Assembly: GCA_018241405.1 (NCBI GenBank)
Contig: JAFEDY010000036.1
Span: 1-64,000 of the forward strand
Source of the DNA: Pseudomonadota bacterium
Lineage (GTDB): Bacteria; Pseudomonadota; Gammaproteobacteria; Burkholderiales; Burkholderiaceae_C
Reading direction: 5' to 3'
Length of the DNA: 64,000 bases
Positions within the stretch are counted from its first letter, which is position 1, and the number at the start of each line of letters is the position of its first letter. The notes below the pieces were generated by a model. The model saw only the letters and a program-made list of their open reading frames with translations, searched no databases and was not told the DNA's origin. A program made the position numbers and the translations under genes. Positions 55,842 to 63,647 of this stretch are shown here, one piece after another.

Positions 55842-56500
55842 GCGCCGCATTCAAAGCCCGGTCCCTCTCCGACCTGAAACCCCTGCGCCGCGCCGTGCAG
55901 GAGGCCGCCGCGCGCGCGGCCGAGCGTGAGCGCCTGCGCCAGGAGGCCGAGCGCCGCGCACGCGCCGCGCGCCACCTGTTCCAGGACGCGGTAGGCGCCG
56001 TACTGCCCCTCAAGGGCCAGGCCGAGCGCCACTGGAGCGCCCCGGTGCCGCCCGAGCCCCAGCCCGTGCAGCGCCAGCGCGACGAGCAAAGCGTGCTGCG
56101 CGAATCCATGAGCGACGAGTTCGACGTGAGCACGCTGCTGGACGTGGACGACCAGCTGAGCTTTCGCCGCTCCGGCATGGGCCTGGATGTGACGCGGCGC
56201 CTGCGCGCCGGCCACTGGAGCATCCAGCGCCAGCTCGACCTGCACGGCCTGCGCCGCGACGAGGCGCGCGAGGCGCTGGGCGAGTTCATCCGCCTGGCGC
56301 ACCGCACCGGCCTGCGCTGCGTGCGCATCGTGCACGGCAAGGGCCTGGGCTCGCCAGGCAGGCAGCCCGTGCTCAAGGGCCGGGTGCAGGCCTGGCTGGT
56401 GCAAAAAAAAGAGGTGCTGGCCTTCGTGCAGGCCAGGCCGGCCGACGGCGGCGCGGGCGCGCTGGTGGTGCTGCTGGCGCCGGGATGGCGCCGGTCTTGA
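55838..56500 (+). CDS. Smr/MutS2-C domain endonuclease-like protein
   Basis: A 220-residue protein. A charged, arginine-rich N-terminus with coiled-coil character (about 10-60) precedes the Smr domain: RQLDLHGLRRDEAREAL near residue 132 and CVRIVHGKGLGSPG near 165, with the conserved LDxH and HGxG motifs. Smr domains have nicking or RNA-cleaving activity. ATGA overlap with the phytase-like gene. An AT-rich repeat sits directly after the stop. Confidence 0.9.
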   Translation: MSAAFKARSLSDLKPLRRAVQEAAARAAERERLRQEAERRARAARHLFQDAVGAVLPLKGQAERHWSAPVPPEPQPVQRQRDEQSVLRESMSDEFDVSTLLDVDDQLSFRRSGMGLDVTRRLRAGHWSIQRQLDLHGLRRDEAREALGEFIRLAHRTGLRCVRIVHGKGLGSPGRQPVLKGRVQAWLVQKKEVLAFVQARPADGGAGALVVLLAPGWRRS

Positions 56501-56567
56501 ATAAAAAATGCTACTAAGGATTGCCTGGTAAGCGCTGCAAGCTATTCAATAAATAGCAAAATACTAC
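56501..56567. repeat. degenerate copy of the dispersed AT-rich palindromic repeat
   Basis: Directly after the Smr stop lies an AT-rich block (aaaaaatgctacta ... taagcgctgcaagctatt ... aaatagcaaaat) that shares agcgct, gcaagctatt and flanking A-runs with the repeat in the NUDIX gene. The stem is eroded. It contrasts sharply with the GC-rich surroundings. Confidence 0.5.
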
Positions 56568-56641
56568 ACTACAACCCGTGAAACCGGCACACCCCAAGCG
56601 AGAGCCGCCGCGCAAGGGCAGCCCCGCCGCACTGGCGGCGT

Positions 56642-56691
56642 CCCCCTTCCCACGCGAAGCGTGAAGAGAAGGGGGAAGCGGCGAAGCCGCT
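56642..56691. terminator. tandem hairpins between the Smr and haemoglobin genes
   Basis: CCCCCTTC (56642-56649) pairs with GAAGGGGG (56668-56675), and AGCGGC-gaa-GCCGCT (56677-56691) forms a second hairpin right after it. They lie between convergent genes, 12 bases from the truncated haemoglobin stop, and probably act as a two-way terminator; neither has a T-run. Confidence 0.5.
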
Positions 56692-56702
56692 CAGGGGGTT
56701 GT

Positions 56703-57107
56703 CTACTTGTTCCTCATCCAGTCGGCCGTATTCATGAAGCTCTGCTTGAGCCGCTGGCGCAAATCCTCGGGCACGCCGACCTCGCCCATGGCCTGGTCCA
56801 TGCAGGTGACCCACTGGTTGCGCTCCAGGATGCCAATGGCAAACGGCATGTGGCGCGCGCGCAGGCGCGGGTGGCCGAAGCGCTCCTGGTAATGGTCCGG
56901 CCCGCCCAGCCAGCCGCAGAGGAACCAGAACAGCTTGTTGCGCGCGTCATCCAGCGTGCTGCCATGGGTGGCGCGCAGCTCGGCGTAGCCGGGCTCCAGG
57001 TCCATGAGATCGTAGAAGCGGTCCACCAGCTGGCGGATGGCGCCCTCGCCGCCTATCCACTCGAAGGGCGTGGCGACGGCTGCGGGCGAGGTATCAGAAT
57101 CGGACAT
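56703..57107 (-). CDS. group II truncated haemoglobin
   Basis: A 134-residue small globin (trHbO type). FYDLMD near residue 31 carries the B10 tyrosine, and the proximal haem ligand is His86 in RLRARHMPFAIG; LFWFLCGWLGGP near 60 is typical of group II. Such proteins handle oxygen, NO or peroxide. A single gene with its own promoter region of 42 bases downstream of the DksA-like gene's stop. Confidence 0.92.
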   Translation of the reverse strand: MSDSDTSPAAVATPFEWIGGEGAIRQLVDRFYDLMDLEPGYAELRATHGSTLDDARNKLFWFLCGWLGGPDHYQERFGHPRLRARHMPFAIGILERNQWVTCMDQAMGEVGVPEDLRQRLKQSFMNTADWMRNK

Positions 57108-57149
57108 GGGCGCGATTGTAAAAAGCGGGCCCGGCCCGCGCAGATGGCC

Positions 57150-57539
57150 TCAGCGATGCCCCTGCGCCTCGGCTTTGGTCTGGCAGGCGATGCAGCGTGT
57201 GGCCGAGGGTTGCGCCAGCAGGCGGGCCACGCCCACGCTTTGGCCGCAGTCGGTGCATTCGCCATAGCTGCCATCGGCCATGCGCTCCAGGGCTGCGCGC
57301 ACCGCCACCAGCTCGGCGTGGTCGCGCGCGGCCTCGGCGTCGCGCACCATGGCGGCGGCCATGCTATTGGCCTGGTCGCGCGGGCTGCCGGGTTCCTCGG
57401 CGTCGCCCTGGCTGGCGGCCTCGGCCACGCCCAGCATGTCGCGCTGGACAGCGTCCAACTGCTGCAGCAGCCGCTCCTTGCGCTGTTCCAACTGGGCGCG
57501 CAGCTGCTGGACTTGGGAGGCGGTGAGGGTGGTGTTCAT
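57150..57539 (-). CDS. TraR/DksA family zinc-finger protein
   Basis: A 129-residue protein. An N-terminal coiled coil (about 5-60) is followed by a four-cysteine zinc finger CTDCGQ...CIACQ (about 93-120). It is shorter than DksA and lacks its DxxDxA coiled-coil tip: the loop region reads GDAEEPGSPRDQANS. It probably binds the RNA polymerase secondary channel, but a DksA-like response to ppGpp is not assured. The ATG at 57539 is chosen; the open frame beyond it is a shadow of the kinase gene. Confidence 0.88.
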   Translation of the reverse strand: MNTTLTASQVQQLRAQLEQRKERLLQQLDAVQRDMLGVAEAASQGDAEEPGSPRDQANSMAAAMVRDAEAARDHAELVAVRAALERMADGSYGECTDCGQSVGVARLLAQPSATRCIACQTKAEAQGHR

Positions 57540-57582
57540 GCAACCAGCATGCCACTGGAGGCGTCGGCCGTGTTGACGCACA

Positions 57583-59139
57583 TCATGTCCCCTCTGCCGC
57601 CGTGGTCGCCAGCCAGCGCAGAAAAAGCCCGGGGGCGTCCCAGGCCTGGTCGGTCGCCAGGTCCAACGCATGGGCCAACTCCTCGGGCGCCAGCGGCTCC
57701 GCATGCTGCTGCTGGCGCGCAAGCACGGCGATATCTGCCTCGGACGGGTCGGTGCCCGCCGCCTGGCGCCGCTGCACGCGCCGCAGCAGGCTGCCGGGCG
57801 CCGCGTGGCAGTGCAGGATGGCAAACGGCACGGCCAGCGCGCGCGCCAGGGCGTGGAAGGCGTCGCGCTCGCTGCGGCGCAGAAAGGCCGCGTCCACGAT
57901 GACCGGGTAGCCGGCCTGCAGCAGGGCGCGCGTCTGCAGCGCCAGCTGGGCAAAGGTGCGCTGCGATGCTTCGCGCGTGTAGATGTCGAGACCCAGCGCG
58001 GCCGAGTCGGCCAGCGGTGCCAGGCCGTACAGGCGCTTGCGCTCCACGTCCGAGCGCAGGCGCACGGCGCCCTGCTGGAGCAGCGCCGCGGCCGCGGTGG
58101 ATTTGCCCGAGCCCGACAGGCCATGGGTGATGAGCAGGCGCGCGTCCATGGGCGCAGCAAGCCGTTCGGCGCAGGCCAGGTAGTCGGGGCCATGCGCCGC
58201 CGCACCCTGGGTGGCGCGCAGGCGCGCCGCCAGGGCGCGCACCAGGGCGCGGTAAACCTCGTAGGGGCGCAGCACGGCCAGGCCGCCATAGTCGCCGCCG
58301 GCGGCAAGATAGGCGTCGAGGAAGCGCCAGGCCAGGTCGCTGCGGCCATGGGCGTGCAGGTCCATGGTGAAGAAGCCGGCGTCGGCCAGTGGGTCAATCC
58401 AGCGCAGCAGGGGGCTGAACTCCAGGCAGTCGAAGGCCGTGACCACGCCGTCCAGCCGCACCACATTGCCCAGATGCAGGTCGCCATGGCATTCGCGCAC
58501 CTGGCCCGCCATGCGGCGCGCGGCCCAGCATTCGCCCAGATGCGGCTGATGCGCGCCGAACCAGGTGCGCAGAGCCGCGAGACGCGCGCGCCCGGATCGG
58601 CCGAGCAGCGCGTCCAGCTGTTCCAGTACGTCGCCAATGGCCTTGCCGACCTGCGCGGCGCTGCCCCAGTCCGTGTCCGCTGGCGCCACCGGCGCATCGG
58701 CGTGAAAGCGCGCCAGGCGCTCCGCGAAAGCATCCAGTTCGGCAGGGGCCAGGGTGCCGGCGGGCACCAGGGCGTCGAGCTCGCTGCCGGCGGGAAAGCG
58801 GCGCATGCGCAGCACCCAGTCGATGGCCTCGCCCGTGTCCTGCGCCGTCCCCAGACGCGGGTGGCGCACATCGCCCAGCACGGGCAGTACGTCCAGATAC
58901 AGCGATGGCGCCAGGCGCTGGTTCAGGCGCAGTTCCTCGGCGCAGAAATGCCGGCGCGCAGCCCGCGTGGAAAAGTCGGCAAACGGCAGGCGCAGCGGTT
59001 TCTTGAGCTTGTAGGCATGCGTGGGCGTGAGCAGCAGGTGCGACAAATGCGTCTGCAGGTGCTGCACCGGCCCGCCGTCGGTCAGGCGAAGGGCCTCGCA
59101 CAGCCCCGTGGCCAGCTCGGTTCCGTCGTCCTGATTCAT
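57583..59139 (-). CDS. fused aminoglycoside-phosphotransferase-like and P-loop kinase protein
   Basis: A 518-residue two-domain protein. The N-terminal half has the phosphotransferase loop CHGDLHLGNVVRLDG near residue 210 and AFDCLEFSPLLRW for the metal ligand; the C-terminal half is an AAA_33/gluconate-kinase-like P-loop domain with GLSGSGKSTAAAAL near 325. This fusion is common in proteobacteria and unnamed; its substrate is unknown, and drug resistance is not implied. The start is taken at 59139; ATG 59157 and 59169 are in frame upstream. Confidence 0.85.
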   Translation of the reverse strand: MNQDDGTELATGLCEALRLTDGGPVQHLQTHLSHLLLTPTHAYKLKKPLRLPFADFSTRAARRHFCAEELRLNQRLAPSLYLDVLPVLGDVRHPRLGTAQDTGEAIDWVLRMRRFPAGSELDALVPAGTLAPAELDAFAERLARFHADAPVAPADTDWGSAAQVGKAIGDVLEQLDALLGRSGRARLAALRTWFGAHQPHLGECWAARRMAGQVRECHGDLHLGNVVRLDGVVTAFDCLEFSPLLRWIDPLADAGFFTMDLHAHGRSDLAWRFLDAYLAAGGDYGGLAVLRPYEVYRALVRALAARLRATQGAAAHGPDYLACAERLAAPMDARLLITHGLSGSGKSTAAAALLQQGAVRLRSDVERKRLYGLAPLADSAALGLDIYTREASQRTFAQLALQTRALLQAGYPVIVDAAFLRRSERDAFHALARALAVPFAILHCHAAPGSLLRRVQRRQAAGTDPSEADIAVLARQQQHAEPLAPEELAHALDLATDQAWDAPGLFLRWLATTAAEGT

Positions 59140-59191
59140 AGCCGAACAAGGGTCCATCGCCCTATCCATAAGCGGTAGCAGCTATCAATTT

Positions 59192-59413
59192 TCATGTCTG
59201 CCTGCGGCACAGCGACTCATTCCAGGCCGGGTTGGGCCGGCCCTGGCCCGCGTACTGCTGGTTGCGCGAGTTGGAGCGCCACACGCCGCCGCCAAAGCCG
59301 GCGATGGGTTCGGTGCGGTACCAGAACCAGCGCCCGTCCGCGTCCTGCGCCAGCCAGTCCCAGCCCGCGGGGGCCTGGTACCAATCTGGCTTCCAATCTG
59401 CTGTTTCATTCAC
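59192..59413 (-). CDS. small tryptophan-rich hypothetical protein
   Basis: A 73-residue protein with eight tryptophans (for example WKPDWYQ, GWDWL, RWFWYRTEP). No signal peptide or membrane helix. The pattern of a single small domain rich in W and N/R suggests a genuine conserved protein seen in Comamonadaceae; no function can be given. Part of its 3' flank (59171-59195) is an AT-rich repeat half-site (gcagctatcaatttt). Confidence 0.6.
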   Translation of the reverse strand: MNETADWKPDWYQAPAGWDWLAQDADGRWFWYRTEPIAGFGGGVWRSNSRNQQYAGQGRPNPAWNESLCRRQT

Positions 59414-59534
59414 TTGGCTGGCTCCCCCATTGCGGCGCCACCCGGTGCCGGGCAGCTGTTGACGAAAACTTTACACGCCGTGCCGGCCCATTCAGCGCAA
59501 ATCCTGTGAACCGCAGGCGACCAACTGCGTTCTA

Positions 59535-59802
59535 AGAGCGTGTTCACGATCTCCACATGGTGCCCGTTGCCCCGCAAAGACGGTGGCTGCAAGGCGCAAA
59601 GTGCCGCCGCGCTGGTGGCCCGGCGAGCATTTGCAACGCCGCAGACGCTGTCTTTGCGGGACAACCCTTCGGGCAAGGCAGCAAAAGGCCGCACTCATCG
59701 TTGCGCGCCTAGTCCAGGCCACCAGCATGGCCTGCGGCGCGCGCCTCGATTGCAGCCTTTTGCTGCCTTGCGGGCACCATGCGGAGACCGTGAACACGCT
59801 CT
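59535..59802. mobile_element. MITE-like palindromic element, copy 2
   Basis: A 268-base non-coding element with imperfect terminal inverted repeats (AGAGCGTGTTCACGATCTCC at the left; the right end 59771-59802 is its near complement). The core 59673-59770 matches copy 1 (8983-9165) in opposite orientation. Compared with copy 1 it carries about 85 extra bases bounded by CCCGCAAAGAC (59571-59581) and GTCTTTGCGGG (59650-59660). It occupies most of the 425-base gap 59414-59838, where no gene is supported, and ends 36 bases before a small lipoprotein gene. Confidence 0.78.
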
Positions 59803-59838
59803 AACATGCACCATGGCTCAATACCGGAGAAGTCCATC

Positions 59839-60174
59839 ATGACCAAAAGCGTGAAAGGCATGGCGGCACGCCTGACGTTTTCGCTACTGGCGCTGTCCGC
59901 CCTGGGTGGATGCGCGGTCTATGGGCCGCCTCCAGGCCCTTACACCTACTACGGACCCGACGCCAGCGGCCAGGCCGTCTATGCGGCGCCGCCCGTCAGC
60001 TATCCTGCCGCGCCCGTCTATTCCTCCCCGTACTACTACGGACCGGCCTATGTGGGCCCGCCGATCGGGCTGAACCTTGGTTTCAGCTATTGGCGTGGCG
60101 GCGGCGGAGGCTGGCGTGGCGGTGGTCGCGGCTGGCATGGCGGCGGCGGCCATGGCTGGGGCGGCCGCCGCTGA
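59839..60174 (+). CDS. small glycine/tyrosine-rich putative lipoprotein
   Basis: A 111-residue protein with a signal and lipobox LGGC near residue 25 (LSALGGCAVYGPP). The mature part is low complexity: Pro/Tyr-rich (PPGPYTYYGPDASG, YSSPYYYGPAYVGPP) and then a Gly/Arg/Trp/His-rich tail (RGGGGGWRGGGRGWHGGGGH). Probably surface-exposed; function unknown. GGAGAA precedes ATG 59839. It is preceded by MITE copy 2. Confidence 0.75.
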   Translation: MTKSVKGMAARLTFSLLALSALGGCAVYGPPPGPYTYYGPDASGQAVYAAPPVSYPAAPVYSSPYYYGPAYVGPPIGLNLGFSYWRGGGGGWRGGGRGWHGGGGHGWGGRR

Positions 60175-60189
60175 AGGGCTCTCCTTGGG

Positions 60190-62718
60190 CTACTCTGCCG
60201 CGCGGCGCAGGGTGTCCACCACGGGGCGGCGCAGCACCTCGCGCAGCCCCCACCAGCCCGCGGCCAGCGCCAGCAGCGCACCCGCCAGGCTGCCCGCCAA
60301 TGGCACCCAGGGGCGCACCGTCCAGCTGAAGTCGAACACATAGCGCGCCAGCAGCCAGCCCACGGCGACGGCCACGCCGCTGGCCAGCAGGCCCGCCAGC
60401 AGCCCCACGCCGGCCAGCTCGGCCCGCTGCACCTGGCGCAGCAGGCTGGCGCGCGCACCCACGGCGCGCATGATGGCGAACTCGCGCGCGCGCTCCTCGC
60501 GCGTGGCGGTGACGGCCGCAAACAGCACCACCAGGCCCGCGGCCAGCGTGAAGGCGAAGAGGAATTCCACCGCGCGTATCACCTGCGCCAGCACGCCCTG
60601 CACCTGGGCCAGCGTGGCGCTCATGTCCACGTTGGTGACGTTGGGGAAGGCGCGCACCAGGGCGTTGTCGAAGCCAGGTTGATCGGGCGCGCGGTACGCG
60701 GCCAGGTAGGTCAGCGGCACGTCGGGCATCTGCGCCACGGGGTACATGACGAAGAAGTTGGCGCGCATGGAGCTCCAGTCCACATGGCGCAGGCTGGTGA
60801 TGCGCACCTCGCTGGGCGCGCCGCCGATGTCAAAGCGCAGGCGGTCGCCGAGCTTGAGGCCCAGGGTCTTGGCAATGCCCTCCTCCACGCTCACGGCACC
60901 CGCTTCCTCGGCCGTCCAGCGGCCGGCGGAGATGCTGTTGTGCGCCGGCGGCTGGCTGGCGTTCGACAGGTTGAACTCGCGGTCCACCAGGCCCTTGGCA
61001 CGGTCGTCGGCGTAGTCCTCCAGGCGTACGGGGCGGTCATTGATGGCCACCAGGCGGCCGCGGAACATGGGGTACCAGTCGTACTGCGCCACGCCGGCCT
61101 GCTGCAGCCGCGCACGAAAGTCATCGGCCTGGTCCGGCATGATGTTGATGACGAAGCGGTTGGGCGCATGCGCGGGCGTGGCGCTTTGCCAGCTGGCGAT
61201 GAGGTCGGTGCGCAGCAGCACCAGCAGCACCAGGGCCAGCAGGCCCACGGCCAGGCTGGCCACCTGCACCACGGCATAGGCCGGGCGCGCGGCGATCTGG
61301 CGCGTGGCCAGCACCAGCCAGCGCGGCGCCATGGTCTCGCTCACAAGCTTGCGCAGCAGCCGTACCGCCACCCAGGCCAGAGCCGCGAACAACAGCACGG
61401 CGGCGGCAAAGCCGCCCACGGCGATGGAGCCCAGCTTCCAGTCGCGGCTGACCACCAGGAGCAGCGCGGCAAAACCGGCCAGCCCCAGGCCCAGCATGGC
61501 CAAAGACGTGGGGCGCACGCTCCCTAAGTCACGGCGCATGACGCGCAGCGGCGGCACCTGCGCCAGCTGCAGCACGGGCGGCAGGCCGAAGGCGCACATC
61601 AGCGTCAGGCCCACGCCCACGCCCAACGCCACGGGCCAGAGGCTGGGCGCAGGCAGGGCCGATTCCACCAGCCCCGCCAGCAGCAGCACGAACACATGGT
61701 GCACGGCAAAGCCCAGCAGCACGCCCACGGCGCTGGCGCACAGGCCCACGAGCAAAAATTCAAGCGCATAGGCGCCGGCGATGGTGCGCTGGCTCTGGCC
61801 CAGCACGCGCAACAGCGCGGCGGCGTCCAGGTGGTCGCTCGCAAAACCGCGCGCGGCCAGGGCCACGGCCACGGCCGACAGCAGCGCGGCCAGCAGCGCC
61901 ACGAGGTTGAGGAATTTCTGCGCGCGGTCGAGCGTCTGGCGCATCTCGGGGCGGCCGCTGTCCAGCGACTCGACGCGCACGCCGCGCATGCCAGGCTGGG
62001 TGACGGCCTGCTCGGCCCAGGCGGTGAAGCGCTTGACGGCGTCGGGCGCGCCGGCCACGGCAAAGCGGTAGGTGATGCGGCTGGCGGGCTGCACCAGGCC
62101 GGTGGCGGGCAGATCCAACGCGTTGATCATGACGCGCGGCGCAAAGCTCATGAAGCCGGCGCCGCGGTCGGGCTCCAGCGTGATGATGCGCGTGATGCGC
62201 AGCTGCGTGTCGCCCAGCAGCAGCGGGTCGCCCAGCTTGAGCGACAGGGTGTTGAGCAGCGGCGCATCCACCCAGGCCTGGCCGCGCGCGGGGATATCCT
62301 GCGTGGGGCTTCCTGCGCGCTCGGCATCGTCGCTGACCTGCAGGCGGCCGCGCAGCGGGTAGCCCGGCTCCACGCTCTTGAGCGCCACCAGCCGGCTGGC
62401 GCCGCCCTGTGCGTCGCTGGCACGCGCCATGGTGGGAAAGCCCAGCGTGGTCACGCTCGCCAGGCCCAGGGCGCGTGCGCGCTCCTGCACCGCCGCCGGC
62501 GTGGGGTTGTCGCTGGCCACCACGGCGTCGCCGCCCAGCAGCTGCAGCGCGTCGCGCGCCAGCCCCCCGTGCAGCCGGTCGGCAAAAAAGCCCACCGAGG
62601 TGAGCGCCGCCACGGCGAGCAGGACGGCCACCATGAGCAGGCGCAGCTCGCCCGCGCGCAGGTCACGCCACAGCGTGCGCCAGCCCAGTGCGATGAAGGA
62701 AGCGGAAGGACTTGCCAT
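60190..62718 (-). CDS. FtsX-like ABC transporter permease (YbbP family)
   Basis: An 842-residue inner-membrane protein with ten helices: one at the N-terminus (LLMVAVLLAVAALTSVGFFA), two FtsX domains (about 260-400 and 720-840) and two helix pairs between large periplasmic parts. YbbP pairs with an ATPase (YbbA) and is thought to release lipids or lipophilic compounds; the ATPase gene is not adjacent here. It converges with the lipoprotein gene and is 9 bases from fdhD on the same strand. Confidence 0.9.
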   Translation of the reverse strand: MASPSASFIALGWRTLWRDLRAGELRLLMVAVLLAVAALTSVGFFADRLHGGLARDALQLLGGDAVVASDNPTPAAVQERARALGLASVTTLGFPTMARASDAQGGASRLVALKSVEPGYPLRGRLQVSDDAERAGSPTQDIPARGQAWVDAPLLNTLSLKLGDPLLLGDTQLRITRIITLEPDRGAGFMSFAPRVMINALDLPATGLVQPASRITYRFAVAGAPDAVKRFTAWAEQAVTQPGMRGVRVESLDSGRPEMRQTLDRAQKFLNLVALLAALLSAVAVALAARGFASDHLDAAALLRVLGQSQRTIAGAYALEFLLVGLCASAVGVLLGFAVHHVFVLLLAGLVESALPAPSLWPVALGVGVGLTLMCAFGLPPVLQLAQVPPLRVMRRDLGSVRPTSLAMLGLGLAGFAALLLVVSRDWKLGSIAVGGFAAAVLLFAALAWVAVRLLRKLVSETMAPRWLVLATRQIAARPAYAVVQVASLAVGLLALVLLVLLRTDLIASWQSATPAHAPNRFVINIMPDQADDFRARLQQAGVAQYDWYPMFRGRLVAINDRPVRLEDYADDRAKGLVDREFNLSNASQPPAHNSISAGRWTAEEAGAVSVEEGIAKTLGLKLGDRLRFDIGGAPSEVRITSLRHVDWSSMRANFFVMYPVAQMPDVPLTYLAAYRAPDQPGFDNALVRAFPNVTNVDMSATLAQVQGVLAQVIRAVEFLFAFTLAAGLVVLFAAVTATREERAREFAIMRAVGARASLLRQVQRAELAGVGLLAGLLASGVAVAVGWLLARYVFDFSWTVRPWVPLAGSLAGALLALAAGWWGLREVLRRPVVDTLRRAAE

Positions 62719-62727
62719 GGCCGGCGA

Positions 62728-63594
62728 TCATGCCAGCCCGTGCTGCAGCACCAGGCGTTCGGCGCCGCTGTAGCACAAGAAGCGTTTGTTGGTCGCCCGG
62801 CCTATGGCGCACAGGCCGAGCTGGCTGGCGACGGCATGGCCCATCTGCGTCATGCCGCTGCGCGAGACGACGATGGGCACGCCCATCTGGGCGGACTTGA
62901 TGACCATCTCGCTCGTCAGGCGCCCCGTGGTGTAGAACACCTTGTCGCCGCCCTGCATGGCCGCGGCATCGGGCTGCATCCACATCCAGCCGGCGATGGT
63001 GTCGATGGCGTTGTGGCGCCCCACATCCTCCACGAAGACCAGCATGCGCGGCCCCTGGAACAGCGCGCAGCCATGCACCGAGCCCGCGGACTTGTAGGTG
63101 GACTCCTGCAGCCGGATGGCGTTGACGATGGCGTAGAGATCGGCCTGCGTGAGCCGTGCGGGCGCCAGCTTGATGTCGGCCACCTCGTCCATCAGGCGGC
63201 CGAACACGCTGCCCTGGCCGCAGCCGGTGGTGACCACCTTGCGCGCCGTGCGCTCTGCGATGCGCGCAATGCCGCGGCGCGTGCGCACGGCGGCGGCGCC
63301 CACCTCCCAGTCCACGGTGATGGACGCGATCTCATCGACCGCATCCACCAGCCGCTGGTTGCGCAGATAGCCCAGCACCAGCAGCTCGGGGTGGGCGCCC
63401 AGCGTCATCAGCGTGACCAGCTCGCGCCGGTCCACGTACACGGTCAGCGGGCGCTCGGCGGGGATGTGCAGTTCCTCCGGCTCGCCGCGCTCGTTGACGG
63501 CCTGCACCGCGTGGGTCAGCGCCGCCGCAGCCTGCGTGAGGCGCGGCAGGAGGGCTGCGGCGGGTGGGGTCTGGCGTTCGGGCGCGTGCATCAT
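62728..63594 (-). CDS. fdhD: formate dehydrogenase accessory sulfurtransferase FdhD
   Basis: A 288-residue protein that transfers sulfur from IscS to the molybdenum cofactor of formate dehydrogenase. The active cysteine is in VVTTGCGQGSVFG near residue 122; only one cysteine is present where E. coli FdhD has CxxC, as is usual in this branch. RHNAIDTIAG near 195 and FYTTGRLTSEMVIKSA near 218 are family blocks. It lies 53 bases after the formate dehydrogenase alpha gene on the same strand. Confidence 0.95.
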   Translation of the reverse strand: MMHAPERQTPPAAALLPRLTQAAAALTHAVQAVNERGEPEELHIPAERPLTVYVDRRELVTLMTLGAHPELLVLGYLRNQRLVDAVDEIASITVDWEVGAAAVRTRRGIARIAERTARKVVTTGCGQGSVFGRLMDEVADIKLAPARLTQADLYAIVNAIRLQESTYKSAGSVHGCALFQGPRMLVFVEDVGRHNAIDTIAGWMWMQPDAAAMQGGDKVFYTTGRLTSEMVIKSAQMGVPIVVSRSGMTQMGHAVASQLGLCAIGRATNKRFLCYSGAERLVLQHGLA

Positions 63595-63647
63595 GGGTAC
63601 AGCCTACATGCAAGCACGCCTCTGCGCTGCGCGCCTGGCATTCGCGG

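Noticed and set aside
57583..59139. Aminoglycoside resistance gene
   Set aside because: Only the general phosphotransferase fold is present, fused to a P-loop kinase; this chromosomal housekeeping-like fusion gives no evidence for drug modification.
57670..59178. A 502-codon plus-strand frame over the fused kinase gene
   Set aside because: Antisense shadow with Gln/Ala/Arg-rich composition.
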